Below are positions 17,328 through 26,635 of a stretch of 64,000 bases of DNA, piece after piece; the first letter of the stretch is position 1, and the number at the start of each line of letters is the position of its first letter. The notes under the pieces are model-generated. The model was not told where the DNA came from and searched no databases. It saw nothing but the letters and a program-made list of their open reading frames with translations. The stretch is from Fertoeibacter niger. GTDB lineage: Bacteria; Pseudomonadota; Alphaproteobacteria; Rhodobacterales; Rhodobacteraceae. The stretch covers positions 1 through 64,000 of the forward strand of contig NZ_WHUT02000013.1 in assembly GCF_009380135.2 (NCBI RefSeq), given 5' to 3'. A program made the translations under genes and the position numbers.

Positions 17328-18428
17328 TCAGCCCGCCTTGATCGTGGTCCAGGCCCGGGTCATCGCGCGTTCCTGCTCATCGCTCCAGGGTTTTGGTGCC
17401 CACATCCGCGCTGTGGTTTCCGCATTGGGGTAAACCGCCGGGTCATTGAAGATCGCCGGGTCCACCAGCGCATTCGCCGCCTTGTTGGCATTGGCATAGC
17501 CGGTGAAATTGGTGCAGGCCGCAATCACCTCGGGGCGCAGCAGATAGTCGATGAAGGCATAGGCATTTGCCAGATTTGGCGCGTCGCTGGGGATCGACAT
17601 CACGTCAAACCACGCTGGAGCCCCGGTTTTCGGCACGAAATAGGCCAGGTTCATTTCAATTCCCGCCTCGGTGGCCCGCGCCTTGGCCACGGCATAGTCG
17701 CCCGACCAGTTGTTGACCACACAGACCTCTCCGTTCGGGATGGCGTTCAGGTAGTTGGAATTGTCAAAGGTCAGGATATGTTCGCGGATCGGCGCAAAGG
17801 CAGCAATCACCTTATCATAATCCGCCAGATCGGTCGTGTCGCCGTCCAGCCCCAGATATTTCAGCACCATCAGCATGATGTCGGTCGGGCTGTCGAGGAT
17901 CGAGATCCCGCAATCGGCCAGTTTCGCCGCATTTTCCGGCTTGAAGATCAGATCAAGGCTTTCCAGATCGGCATCGGGTATGCGTTCCTTCACCATGTCC
18001 ACGTTGAAGGTCAGCCCCACCGACCCCCACATGTAGGGCACCGAATGGGCCACACCGGCATCCCACCCCTCCATCACCGCCAGGATAGCCGGGTCAAGGT
18101 TGGCCCAACCGGTCAGCTTGCTGCGGTCCAGTTTCTGATAGACGCCAGCGGTGATCATCTGCGGCTGGCTGATGCCCGCGGTAAAGCACACGTCGTAACC
18201 CGTTGATCCGGCCAGCATCTTGGCCTGCATCTCTTCGGATGACGCATAAGTGTCATAGACCGGGGCGATGCCCGTGGCCGCCTCGAAATCGGCCAGCGTC
18301 GTCTCGCCGATGTAATCGGCCCAGTTGTAGACGTTCACCGTTCCCGCCTGCGCCCAAGACGGGCGCACATAGGGCAGGGCCAGCGCCCCCCCGAGGGCGG
18401 TCAGCGTATGGCGGCGGGTCAGCTTCAT
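17328..18428 (-). CDS. periplasmic amine-binding protein (PotF-like)
   Basis: This 366-residue solute-binding protein begins with a twin-arginine-like export signal (KLTRRHTLTALGG...) cut near residue 26. The mature start VNVYNWADYIGE matches the ligand-binding loop of PotF/PotD (YNWSDYI), which contacts the amine head group of putrescine or spermidine. NAIPNGEVCVVNNWSGDYA is also conserved. It is the first transporter gene, 49 bp downstream of a Rieske oxygenase gene, suggesting that the imported compound is the substrate of those oxygenases. The exact ligand is unknown. Confidence 0.85.
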   Translation of the reverse strand: MKLTRRHTLTALGGALALPYVRPSWAQAGTVNVYNWADYIGETTLADFEAATGIAPVYDTYASSEEMQAKMLAGSTGYDVCFTAGISQPQMITAGVYQKLDRSKLTGWANLDPAILAVMEGWDAGVAHSVPYMWGSVGLTFNVDMVKERIPDADLESLDLIFKPENAAKLADCGISILDSPTDIMLMVLKYLGLDGDTTDLADYDKVIAAFAPIREHILTFDNSNYLNAIPNGEVCVVNNWSGDYAVAKARATEAGIEMNLAYFVPKTGAPAWFDVMSIPSDAPNLANAYAFIDYLLRPEVIAACTNFTGYANANKAANALVDPAIFNDPAVYPNAETTARMWAPKPWSDEQERAMTRAWTTIKAG

Positions 18429-18477
18429 GGCATGGCTCCTCTGTGGGGTTCAGATCTGGGCGGCGGTCATGTTTCTG

Positions 18478-19704
18478 TCATGTTAAGCCCGATCGCGCGG
18501 CATCCTTAAGCAATTTTTCGTTGAGGCTGGCCATTTCACCTTCGGGTGGTGCGTCCTCCAGCCGGGTCACGGGCAACACTTGGCGCAACTGGTCGTGATG
18601 CGCGCGCACGCCATGTTCCAGGTCGGACAAATGGAAGCCCTCAAACGCCGATGAGGCCATGGATTCGTTGGACCAGACGATCAGTTGCTGGTCTTCGGCC
18701 GAGGTCTCGCGGTCGATCCGGTAGGCCAGATGCCGCGCGGCACGCATCGCGCGGTCTTCTTGCGGGTGGCGGTAAAGGCGGCCCGTCAGCCGAGTCTGGC
18801 CCGCCGACAGCGGAATGTCCTGATAGAACATCACCGATTCCGGGGTAAAGGCGATGACCGTATTTGGGAACAACCCGTAGTAATTCCACGCCTTTTGCAG
18901 ATGTGCCGGCAGCCAGGCCTGCAGCGGGGCCAGTTTGACATAATGTTTCACCGACCAGCGCCGCCCCGGCTGGTCGCCGAATTCCGCCGTCGAATGCGAC
19001 AGGCCATCGGGCAAGGTCATGTCGCGGTAGCTGCGGCCATACAGGTCTTGCAACGCCGGATGCGCCATGGCGACGTGATAGCCTTCGTTGTCCACATCGC
19101 GCACCGATTTCCAGTTGACGGGCAGCGTTGTGGACCAGTCGGGCACCTGCACCGGCAAGACACCCGCCGTCCGGTAGCCCCTGAAATCGGCATCGAAGGG
19201 GGCCAGCCAGACTGCCACATCCGGCTGCGGGCCGGGGGCAAAGCGCAGGAACAAAAACCCGTGCCAGATCTGCATCTCGATGGGTTTCAGCCCGAAATCG
19301 GCCCGGTCCATCGCGCCAAAACTCTCGGGCCGTGCCGCGCCGCGCAACGTGCCGTCCAGATTGTAGACCCAGCCATGGAACGGGCAGACCAGCGCGCCCT
19401 TGCACTGGCCCTGTGCGCCATCCACCACCCGCGCGCCCCGGTGACGGCAAAGATTGTGAAACGCGCGCAATGTGCCGTCGCGCCCCCGGATCACCATCGC
19501 GCGCTCGCCCAGCAGATCGAAGGTCAGCCAGTCGCCCACCGCAGGCAAGTCACTGGCATGGCCTGCCAGTTGCCAATGGGTCAGGAACAATTGCCGCCGT
19601 TCAAGATCGAACAATGCGGCTGAGCGGTAGGTCCAGGCGGGCAGGCCACGGCGATCCGCGCCTTCGGGAATTTCATGGAGTTTTGCTGTATTATGGGCGG
19701 TCAT
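18478..19704 (-). CDS. Rieske aromatic-ring/amine oxygenase alpha subunit
   Basis: This 408-residue Rieske oxygenase has [2Fe-2S] ligands Cys86, His88, Cys107 and His110 (CRHRG, CPFHGW). A mononuclear iron segment reads NWKSVRDVDNEGYHVAMAHP. It resembles choline/carnitine/betaine-type oxygenases more than ring-hydroxylating ones. ATG 19704 is preferred over a TTG six codons upstream, and the gene overlaps the preceding Rieske gene by 14 bp. No dedicated reductase is encoded nearby, so electrons may come from gbcB or from elsewhere. Substrate unknown; a demethylation or C-N cleavage of the imported amine is inferred. Confidence 0.82.
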   Translation of the reverse strand: MTAHNTAKLHEIPEGADRRGLPAWTYRSAALFDLERRQLFLTHWQLAGHASDLPAVGDWLTFDLLGERAMVIRGRDGTLRAFHNLCRHRGARVVDGAQGQCKGALVCPFHGWVYNLDGTLRGAARPESFGAMDRADFGLKPIEMQIWHGFLFLRFAPGPQPDVAVWLAPFDADFRGYRTAGVLPVQVPDWSTTLPVNWKSVRDVDNEGYHVAMAHPALQDLYGRSYRDMTLPDGLSHSTAEFGDQPGRRWSVKHYVKLAPLQAWLPAHLQKAWNYYGLFPNTVIAFTPESVMFYQDIPLSAGQTRLTGRLYRHPQEDRAMRAARHLAYRIDRETSAEDQQLIVWSNESMASSAFEGFHLSDLEHGVRAHHDQLRQVLPVTRLEDAPPEGEMASLNEKLLKDAARSGLT

Positions 19705-20803
19705 TGATGTGCCCCGGTTCAAGGCGCGACAGCACCCAGTGGTGGAAGTTGTGAATATCGAACTCTTGCGGCATAAGCCGCCCCGTTCGGTGGCGTGAGG
19801 ATCGCAAACCCCGCTGGTTCATCTCGCAGGCCCGCGCATCCTGCGTCAACACGGTGGTGGCGAAGTCTGTGACTGCGGCCAGATCGAACCCGGGCTGCGC
19901 CAGGGTTTCCGGCAGGAACAGCCATTCGGCGGTCAGGCGCGTGGTCTCCGGCCCCAGCGGCACCAGCGACACCGCGCGGGCGTGGTCCACATGGGCCACG
20001 ATGAACATCGTAGGGTAAAGCGTCACAAAGTTGTGCCCGCTCGCACGCTCTTGCGCTGTGAGGCGGGGAAACTCCGGCCCGCAGGGCTGGCCCGAGACGG
20101 TCCAGGTTGATGTGCCCGCCTTCAGCACCGGGCCATCGGGCGGCGTGGGTGTTTCCGCCGCCGACATCACGCCCTGGCGATACACCGGAACGCGGTCTGA
20201 CAATTCGGGGTGAATGCCGGGGCAATGCAGGCATTCGTTGTAATTCTCCCAGAAAATCTTCCAGTTGCAGGCCAGGTCCGTGACCATCCGGTGCCCGGTC
20301 ACCAGATCACGCATCGGCCAGTTGTCCAGCGCATGGGTGCCCGCATCCGGGCAGAAGGGCGGCGTGTCATCGGCAAGACAAAGGTAGAGGAACCCGTTCC
20401 AATCCTTTGTCTGCACAGGATAAAGCGCGTGATCCTCGCGCCGGAAATCCGCTGTGGGTGTGGCATGGGCCACCGATACCAGCCGCCCGTCGGTGGCATA
20501 GGCCCAGGCATGGTAGGGGCAGGTGATCAGCCGGCCCAACGGGCGATCGGCCTCGGCACAAAGCTCCGCCCCCCGGTGACGGCACGTGTTGTGAAAGGCA
20601 GTGACATGACCTGCATCATCCCGGCACAGGATCAGGTTCTGGCCCGCCACCTGCACCCGCCGCATGGTGCCCAAAGCGGTGTCGTTCAGGCGCCCGGCAT
20701 AGACCCACTCGCGCGCCCAGATGGCAGATTGTTCCGCGCGAAACCAGTCAGCATCGTAATAGGCCCGCGAGGGAAGGGTTTCCGGGCATTGGTCCAGCAG
20801 CAT
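19691..20803 (-). CDS. second Rieske oxygenase alpha subunit
   Basis: The 370-residue protein is a distinct Rieske oxygenase with Cys74, His76, Cys95 and His98 as cluster ligands (CRHRG, CPYHAW). The mononuclear site segment NWKIFWENYNECLHCPGIHP is close to that of glycine betaine and related demethylases. Its start overlaps the gcvT-like stop by one base (TGATG). Two different Rieske alpha subunits in tandem could demethylate successive intermediates or form a mixed oligomer. The function is inferred only from family and context. Confidence 0.83.
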   Translation of the reverse strand: MLLDQCPETLPSRAYYDADWFRAEQSAIWAREWVYAGRLNDTALGTMRRVQVAGQNLILCRDDAGHVTAFHNTCRHRGAELCAEADRPLGRLITCPYHAWAYATDGRLVSVAHATPTADFRREDHALYPVQTKDWNGFLYLCLADDTPPFCPDAGTHALDNWPMRDLVTGHRMVTDLACNWKIFWENYNECLHCPGIHPELSDRVPVYRQGVMSAAETPTPPDGPVLKAGTSTWTVSGQPCGPEFPRLTAQERASGHNFVTLYPTMFIVAHVDHARAVSLVPLGPETTRLTAEWLFLPETLAQPGFDLAAVTDFATTVLTQDARACEMNQRGLRSSRHRTGRLMPQEFDIHNFHHWVLSRLEPGHINDRP

Positions 20804-21981
20804 CAGAACGCCCCCGGCGGTGTGGCGCGGCGGCGGGCCGGTGCGAAAAACGGCCGTTCCGTGACATGGGCGCGCAGCATCAGCTTGTGATACTGCAATT
20901 CGCGCAGCGCGTAGACCTCAACCCACAGCGTATCGCCGGTATGGTGGGGGCGGCGCACCTGCGCCAGCGCGATGTTGCGCTTGGTCGCGGGCGACCACGC
21001 GGCGGCGGTAACATGGCCCACCTCGGTCTTGCGGTTGTGGTAGATCAGCGAGCCTTCGGCGCTGACATTGCCTTCGATATCAAGCCCCACCAGCGCCCAG
21101 CTGCTGCCCCTGGCCTTTTCCGCCAGCAGGGCGCGCCGCCCGGTGAAATGCCCCTTTTCCCAGTCGATCATCCAGTCCAGCGACAGCTCAAAGGGCGAAC
21201 GTGCCCGGTCTTCGCGCACCGCCTGATCGGCGGGGATGAAGTCCATGTTGGTGATGATGAACCCCGCCTCGATCCGCGCGAGATTCAGCGCGCTGGTGCC
21301 GATGGGGCGGATGCCCCAGGGCGCGCCCGCCCGCATCAGCGCATCCCACAATGGCAGCGCCTGCGCGGGGGTGGCCCAGATTTCATACCCCAGATCGCCG
21401 GTGAAGCCTGTGCGCGAGATGGTGATTTCCACACCTTCAAAGCCGAGTTTCGCCATGCGGAAGGGTCTAAGATTGCACATATCGAACCCTGCGGCCTGCA
21501 AGACCGCTGCGGAACAAGGCCCTTGCAGCGACAGTGCTGCCACCTCCTCCGTCACTTCGCGCACCTGCACTTCATAGCCCGTGGCCGAGTCGAGCAACCA
21601 GGGCAGATGCCGTTCCTGACAGCAGAGCATGAAGTCCTCGGCCCCGTGGCGGAACAACGTGCCGTCGTCCAGCACCTTGCCCGCATCGTCGCACCAGACG
21701 GTGTAATGCACCCCGCCGACCGACAGTTTCGCGGCGTTGCGGATCGTCAGCCGATTCAGATAGGCCGCCGCATCCGGGCCGGTGATGCGGTATTTCACCA
21801 TCGGGCACAGGTCATACAGCGACGCGCCGTTGCGGATGGCGGTGTATTCCATGGCCTCGTCATCAAAGGCCAGCGCGGTGGTATAGCCCGCCCAGGCGCC
21901 CCATTGGTTCAGCCTGTTCAGGGCCGATGTGCGGGGGTGAAACGGGGTCTGCCGCAGGGGCGTGTGAAAATGGTCTTTCAT
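20803..21981 (-). CDS. GcvT-family aminomethyltransferase-like protein
   Basis: This 392-residue protein belongs to the GcvT/DmdA/dimethylglycine-dehydrogenase C-terminal family, which passes methyl or methylene groups to tetrahydrofolate. Family features include the N-terminal YTTALAFDDEAMEYTAIRNG stretch, SRTGFTGDLGYEIW and a C-terminal barrel. The glycine cleavage partners GcvH and GcvP are absent, so it is not the housekeeping T-protein. A role in catching one-carbon units from amine demethylation, as in DMSP demethylase or sarcosine oxidase systems, fits the neighbours. A longer in-frame N-terminus overlapping the next gene was rejected. The start overlaps the flavoprotein stop by 4 bp. 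Confidence 0.85.
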   Translation of the reverse strand: MKDHFHTPLRQTPFHPRTSALNRLNQWGAWAGYTTALAFDDEAMEYTAIRNGASLYDLCPMVKYRITGPDAAAYLNRLTIRNAAKLSVGGVHYTVWCDDAGKVLDDGTLFRHGAEDFMLCCQERHLPWLLDSATGYEVQVREVTEEVAALSLQGPCSAAVLQAAGFDMCNLRPFRMAKLGFEGVEITISRTGFTGDLGYEIWATPAQALPLWDALMRAGAPWGIRPIGTSALNLARIEAGFIITNMDFIPADQAVREDRARSPFELSLDWMIDWEKGHFTGRRALLAEKARGSSWALVGLDIEGNVSAEGSLIYHNRKTEVGHVTAAAWSPATKRNIALAQVRRPHHTGDTLWVEVYALRELQYHKLMLRAHVTERPFFAPARRRATPPGAF

Positions 21982-23522
21982 TTCAGCACCTTGATGATGC
22001 GATCCGCCGCGTTCCAGCCTGCGGCCCCGGAAATGCCGCCGCCGGGGTGGCTGCCTGCGCCGGCCAGCCACAGGCCGGGCAAGGGCGTGGCGTATTGCGC
22101 GGCTTCGGGCAGCGGGCGCAGGAACAGCATCTGTTCCACCGCCAGTTCGCCATGGTGCCAATTGCCGCCCTCCATGCCGAATTTGGCAGCAATATCATAG
22201 GGCATCAGCAGTTCGGCGTGAAGGATCAGGCCGCGCAGACCGGGGGCGTGAGCCTCCAACTGCCGCAGCGCCGCCTCCAGCATCTGCGCACGGGCGGCAT
22301 CGGGGTTTTCGGGCGCATGGGGGGCGAATTGCACGATGGCAGAAAGGCTGTGGCAGCCGTCGGGTGCCATGCCGGTGCCATGCGCCGAGGGCAAGATCAC
22401 CTCCATCACCGGGGCATCGGGCACTTCGGCGTATTTCACGGCGTTGAAGGCGTTTTCGACCACGCCCACCGAAGGCGCGATGACAAGCCGGGTCGTGGGA
22501 TCGGCCCCCCGGAAATCCGGCAGGCCCTTCAGGGCAAGGTGCAGTTTCGCCGCACCGCCCCGGCTGCGGATATGCCCGGTGCGGGTGAAGAAACCGGCAT
22601 CCAGATGCTGCGGTCCGACAAGCCGCTGAAACGTCACGCGCGGGTTGATGGCCGAGATCACCAGCGGGGCGTGCAATTCCTCGCCCGTGTCCAGCATAAC
22701 ACCCGAGGCGGCATCGCCTGTCACCAGCACCCGCGCCACCTTTGCGCCACACCGCAACGCGACCCCCGCCGCGGTGGCCGCGCGGGTCATCGCACCCGCC
22801 ACCGCCCCCATGCCGCCCTGTGGCACCGCCAGCGCGCCTTGCGCGCCCGCCAGCCGGTTCAGAAGCAATATCAGAGAGTTGGGCGAACGCGGCCCCAGCC
22901 AGGCGCCCAAGGTGGCATCAAAGGCCAACGCGCCGCGCAGGCGGTCGTCGGTCAGGTCATCCTCCAGCACATCGGCCACGTTGATCAGGATCATCCGCAG
23001 GAATTCGCGGAATTCCTCTTTGCCCAAGGCGCGCACGCCAAGCCCCAGCTTTGCCAGCCGCAGGGTGTCATTGCCCGCGCGGCGGGCGATGCGGGGCGGG
23101 GCCATGGCGTTGAACGGGGCCAGAACGCGTGCGAAGGCCAGAAGCCGCGATCGCAGCGCGGCCCATGCGGCGCGGTCAGCTTCGGACAGGCCCGGGGCAT
23201 GCGCGCCGAACGGGCCGTCCAGCCTCAGGTGGTCGCCGGTCGCGGACAGGGCGGTGGTGGCGAGGTTGGTCGTGGCATAGCCAAGGCCATGGCGGGCCAG
23301 ATCCATCCCCTGCACCACGCGCGGATCGAGGTTCAACACCAGATGCGCCAGCCCCGACACGCGGTAGCCGGGGGCAAATTCCACCGTAGAGGCCCCGCCA
23401 CCCATCGCGGGCGCAGCCTCGAGCACCGTCACGCGACGGCCAGAAGCGGCAAGGCGCGCGGCGCAGGCCAACCCGTTGGTGCCGCCACCGATGATGATCG
23501 CATCACAGGACGGCATAGGCAT
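21978..23522 (-). CDS. FAD-dependent oxidoreductase, phytoene-desaturase-like (PYROXD2 group), first copy
   Basis: The 514-residue flavoprotein has an N-terminal dinucleotide motif IIIGGGTNGLACAARLA (about residues 9-25) and the C-terminal motif AGAGSHPGGGISGAAGWNAA. These place it in the phytoene desaturase-like/PYROXD2 group. There are no carotenoid genes nearby, and the operon encodes amine-handling enzymes, so amine or amino-acid oxidation is more plausible than carotenoid work. It overlaps the next flavoprotein gene by 20 bp and the GcvT-like gene by 4 bp. The substrate is unknown. Confidence 0.8.
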   Translation of the reverse strand: MPMPSCDAIIIGGGTNGLACAARLAASGRRVTVLEAAPAMGGGASTVEFAPGYRVSGLAHLVLNLDPRVVQGMDLARHGLGYATTNLATTALSATGDHLRLDGPFGAHAPGLSEADRAAWAALRSRLLAFARVLAPFNAMAPPRIARRAGNDTLRLAKLGLGVRALGKEEFREFLRMILINVADVLEDDLTDDRLRGALAFDATLGAWLGPRSPNSLILLLNRLAGAQGALAVPQGGMGAVAGAMTRAATAAGVALRCGAKVARVLVTGDAASGVMLDTGEELHAPLVISAINPRVTFQRLVGPQHLDAGFFTRTGHIRSRGGAAKLHLALKGLPDFRGADPTTRLVIAPSVGVVENAFNAVKYAEVPDAPVMEVILPSAHGTGMAPDGCHSLSAIVQFAPHAPENPDAARAQMLEAALRQLEAHAPGLRGLILHAELLMPYDIAAKFGMEGGNWHHGELAVEQMLFLRPLPEAAQYATPLPGLWLAGAGSHPGGGISGAAGWNAADRIIKVLK

Positions 23523-25116
23523 CGCTCATGTCAGACCCCAGCCGCGCCTCGCGCAACACTTCGGCGGCGGCGTTGCGGCCCGGTGCCCCCATCACGCCAC
23601 CGCCGGGGTGGGTGGATGATCCGCACATCCACAAGTCCTTGATCGGGCTGCGGTATTGCGCATATCCCGGCACGGGGCGGTTGAACAAAAGCTGGTCGAA
23701 CGTCAGCTCGCCCTGAAAGATGTTGCCTTCGGTCAGGCCCACCTCGGCCTCCAGCTCTCGCGGGGTGCGCACCTCCATGTGCAGGATCAGGTCTTTGAAG
23801 CCGGGGGCGTAGGTTTCGATCTGGTTTATGCAGGTCTGGCCAAAGGCGTCACGGTCGGCATCGGTCCATTCCGCGCCCGCAATCCTTGGCGGGGCATATT
23901 GCACGAAGCACGACATGAAATGCTTGCCCGGCGGGGTCATCGTCGGGTCGATCATCGTGGGGATCATCACATCCTGAAACGGGTCGCGGCTGAACCGGCC
24001 GGATTTCCAGTCGTCATAGGCGCGTTCCATCCGTTCGATGCTGTCAGTGAAATGCAGGTCGCCGCGATACATCGGCGCGCCATCGGGCAGGGCGGTGAAG
24101 CGTGGGGCGGCATCCAGCGCGATGTTCAGCTTGCCGGATGAGCCGCGCGTCTTGAAATTGCGGACCTTTTTCACGAAACCGGCGGGAAGCTGGGCCTCGT
24201 CCACATGTTTCAGGAAGGTGCGTTTCACATCCATGTTGGAAATCACGCGGTGGCCCAGCACCTCGTCCCCGCCTTCCAGCACCACGCCCTTGGCCTGACC
24301 GCCCGCCACAAGGATACGCTCCACCCCCTTGCCCGCGCGGATCTCGCCACCGGCGGCGGCAAAAGATGCCCCCAGCGCGCGTGAAATCGACCCCATGCCG
24401 CCGCGCGCAAAGCCCCAGGCGCCCACATTGCCATCCACATCGCCCATGTAGTGATGTAGCAGCACATAGGCCGAACCGGGTGACATCGGCCCCAGCGCCG
24501 TGCCGATAATGGCAGAGACGGCGAGATAGGCCTTGATGACCGGGTTTTCGAAGTATTCGTCCAGATAGTCGGAAATGCTCATCGTCCAGAACCGGATCAT
24601 CTCGTAAATCCGGGTTTCCGACAAGTCGAACATCTGCCGCCCCAGAAACGCAAGTTCCGACAGGTCTCGCGGGCGAAAACTGCTGGGGTCCGGCGGGGTG
24701 CGCATCAGCAGCGGGCGGATGAAGCGGCAATGGCGCAGGATGTCGCGCGAATAGCGGTCATAAGCCTCGGCATCGCGGGGGGAATGGCGGGCGAATTCGC
24801 GGCGGTTGGCATCATGGTCGCGGAACATCGCCAGATAGCCGCCGTCGCGGGTCAGAACCGCGCCGCCCTCATATGGCAGGATTTGCAGGCCGTGTTTCGG
24901 CAGTTCCAGATCGCGCATGATCTCGGGCCGGAACAGCGACGAGACGTAGGAGCAGTTGGAATAGGTGAAGCCGGGGTATAATTCGCGGCTGACAGCCGCC
25001 CCGCCGATCCAGTCGTTCTTTTCGACGATGCACACCTTCATGCCCGCCCGCGCAAGATAGGCCCCGGTGACAAGCCCGTTGTGGCCCGCGCCGATGATGA
25101 CCGCATCGTAGATCAT
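23503..25116 (-). CDS. FAD-dependent oxidoreductase, phytoene-desaturase-like, second copy
   Basis: This 537-residue relative of the preceding flavoprotein starts with AVIIGAGHNGLVTGAYLARAG and ends with CGSSTHPGGGVMGAPGRNAA, the same group hallmarks. The two proteins clearly differ in their middle regions, so this is an old duplication, perhaps forming a heterodimer. It overlaps the aminotransferase gene by 4 bp. Such paired flavoproteins in one operon with GcvT and Rieske genes have no assigned reaction that I know of. Confidence 0.8.
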   Translation of the reverse strand: MIYDAVIIGAGHNGLVTGAYLARAGMKVCIVEKNDWIGGAAVSRELYPGFTYSNCSYVSSLFRPEIMRDLELPKHGLQILPYEGGAVLTRDGGYLAMFRDHDANRREFARHSPRDAEAYDRYSRDILRHCRFIRPLLMRTPPDPSSFRPRDLSELAFLGRQMFDLSETRIYEMIRFWTMSISDYLDEYFENPVIKAYLAVSAIIGTALGPMSPGSAYVLLHHYMGDVDGNVGAWGFARGGMGSISRALGASFAAAGGEIRAGKGVERILVAGGQAKGVVLEGGDEVLGHRVISNMDVKRTFLKHVDEAQLPAGFVKKVRNFKTRGSSGKLNIALDAAPRFTALPDGAPMYRGDLHFTDSIERMERAYDDWKSGRFSRDPFQDVMIPTMIDPTMTPPGKHFMSCFVQYAPPRIAGAEWTDADRDAFGQTCINQIETYAPGFKDLILHMEVRTPRELEAEVGLTEGNIFQGELTFDQLLFNRPVPGYAQYRSPIKDLWMCGSSTHPGGGVMGAPGRNAAAEVLREARLGSDMSDAYAVL

Positions 25117-26450
25117 TGGGCCGCCTGCACCTGTTCCAGTGTCAGATCGACGGCGGTTTCCACGGCTTTCAGCGTGTCGGACAGGCAGGCGGCGTCATGC
25201 GCCTCACAGATGAACCACGGTTCGCGTGAATCAGGTTCACAGATGATGCACAGGTCATGCAGATGATGCGCCATCGTGTCGTAGAAGGTGTAGTCCGACA
25301 ATTTCCAGTCGCGGTAATTGTCGGGGGCATGTGGCGCAAAGAACAGGCCGAACATGCTGGAATGCCCGGTAAAGCTATGCACGATGCCACGGCGTGTCAG
25401 GATGTCTGAAAGACCGGATTTCAGGGCCTCGCCATAGCTGGCGATCGTGGCCAGCGCCGGGGTTTCATCCAGAATGCGCAGGCATTCCTCGGCTGCCGCC
25501 AAAGACACGGAATGCGCGGTATAGGTGCCGCCATGCGCCGCCCCGCCATAGCGGAAGGTGCGCATCACCTCTTCCCGCCCGGCAATCGCGGCGATGGGAT
25601 AGCCGTTGGCCATCGCCTTGGCGAAGGTGGCAATGTCGGGCACCACGCCATGCAGCGATTGCACCCCGCCCTTGGCAACGCGGAAGCCGGTTTTCACCTC
25701 GTCGATGATCAGCAGCACGCCATACTGGTCGCACAGGCTGCGGGCCAGCCGCACGAATTCGGTCGTGGCCGAGATGCCACAGCAATTGCCCTGAATCGGT
25801 TCGATCAGCATCGCCGCCAGCGAGCTGCCGTGGCGCTTGAACACATCCTCCAGCTTTTGCGGGTCATTCATCGGCGTCAGATGCGCCAGAGCCTTCAGAT
25901 CCTGCGGGATGCCTTTGGAATAGCTGACAACTTCGGGGTCAAGGTTGCCACCCGGCTGCCAGTCTTCGACATTCACCATCCACATCGCTGCGTCGAACAG
26001 GCCGTGATACGACCCTTCGATCAGCAGATAGCTTTCGCGCCCGGTATGCGCGCGGGCCAGCCGCAGCGCCCCCATCACCGCCTCGGTGCCCGAGTTGGAA
26101 AAGCGCACAAGGTCCATCCCCGGCACCATGTTGCAGATGCGGTCGGCCACCGCCAGTTCGCGCTCGGTGGAAAGGGCGAATACGCCGCCCACATTCATGC
26201 CGCGCATGGCCGCAGCATCCACCCGCGCATCGGCATAGCCCAGTATCGCCGGGCCATAGCCCAGCCGGTAATCGACATAGGCATTGCCGTCGATGTCCCA
26301 GAACCGCCCGCCCTTGCCGTGATCGACATAGATCGTGCGGTCATCGCCCCAGTAGCGGAAGGTCGATGCCACGCCCAAGGGCAGGCGCTGCACCGCGCGG
26401 CGGTAATGGGCGTTGGAACGGGTCAGGTCACGCGGGGGGGCTTTGGTCAT
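25113..26450 (-). CDS. class III PLP-dependent aminotransferase
   Basis: The 445-residue enzyme is a fold-type I, class III aminotransferase similar to glutamate-1-semialdehyde aminomutases and omega-amino-acid transaminases. The PLP lysine is in TFAKAMANGYP and the PLP-binding Asp in LLIIDEVKTGFR; RFSNSGTEAVMGALRLAR is the cofactor-phosphate region. It is the first gene of the minus-strand operon, so promoter and operator lie just upstream (26451-26635). It would deaminate a primary amine or beta/omega amino acid produced or imported by the system. It is unlikely to be hemL because of the operon context. Confidence 0.85.
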   Translation of the reverse strand: MTKAPPRDLTRSNAHYRRAVQRLPLGVASTFRYWGDDRTIYVDHGKGGRFWDIDGNAYVDYRLGYGPAILGYADARVDAAAMRGMNVGGVFALSTERELAVADRICNMVPGMDLVRFSNSGTEAVMGALRLARAHTGRESYLLIEGSYHGLFDAAMWMVNVEDWQPGGNLDPEVVSYSKGIPQDLKALAHLTPMNDPQKLEDVFKRHGSSLAAMLIEPIQGNCCGISATTEFVRLARSLCDQYGVLLIIDEVKTGFRVAKGGVQSLHGVVPDIATFAKAMANGYPIAAIAGREEVMRTFRYGGAAHGGTYTAHSVSLAAAEECLRILDETPALATIASYGEALKSGLSDILTRRGIVHSFTGHSSMFGLFFAPHAPDNYRDWKLSDYTFYDTMAHHLHDLCIICEPDSREPWFICEAHDAACLSDTLKAVETAVDLTLEQVQAAQ

Positions 26451-26527
26451 CGCAGGCTTTCCGGGCAGGTCTGCCCTTTTCGCGGCCGCCGCGCCGGGCG
26501 GGTGGGGATGGCTCAGGATGGGTTTGT

Positions 26528-26545
26528 ATTGACTGGTCTGTCAAT
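26528..26545. promoter_or_regulatory. candidate TetR-type operator
   Basis: A perfect inverted repeat ATTGAC-N6-GTCAAT lies in the intergenic region between the aminotransferase gene and the divergent TetR gene. Its TTGAC...GTCAA form is common for TetR-family operators, including BetI-like ones, and it overlaps a possible -35 element. It is the likely site through which the regulator controls the whole 11-26 kb operon and itself. Confidence 0.6.
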
Positions 26546-26635
26546 CAGAATTTTTGACCCCGTTCGATTTCCCCCTTTTCCCCCGCCCGCTTTCGCCTAA
26601 ATAGGGGTGATCCCCCGCCGGGGCAGGAGAGCGCC

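Noticed and set aside
20803-21981. Glycine cleavage T-protein
   Set aside because: No gcvH or gcvP nearby; the gene overlaps the flavoprotein and Rieske genes of a catabolic operon.
21978-25116. Carotenoid biosynthesis (crtI-like) genes
   Set aside because: The flavoproteins resemble the PYROXD2 branch, and no crtB or other crt gene is near; the operon is about amines.
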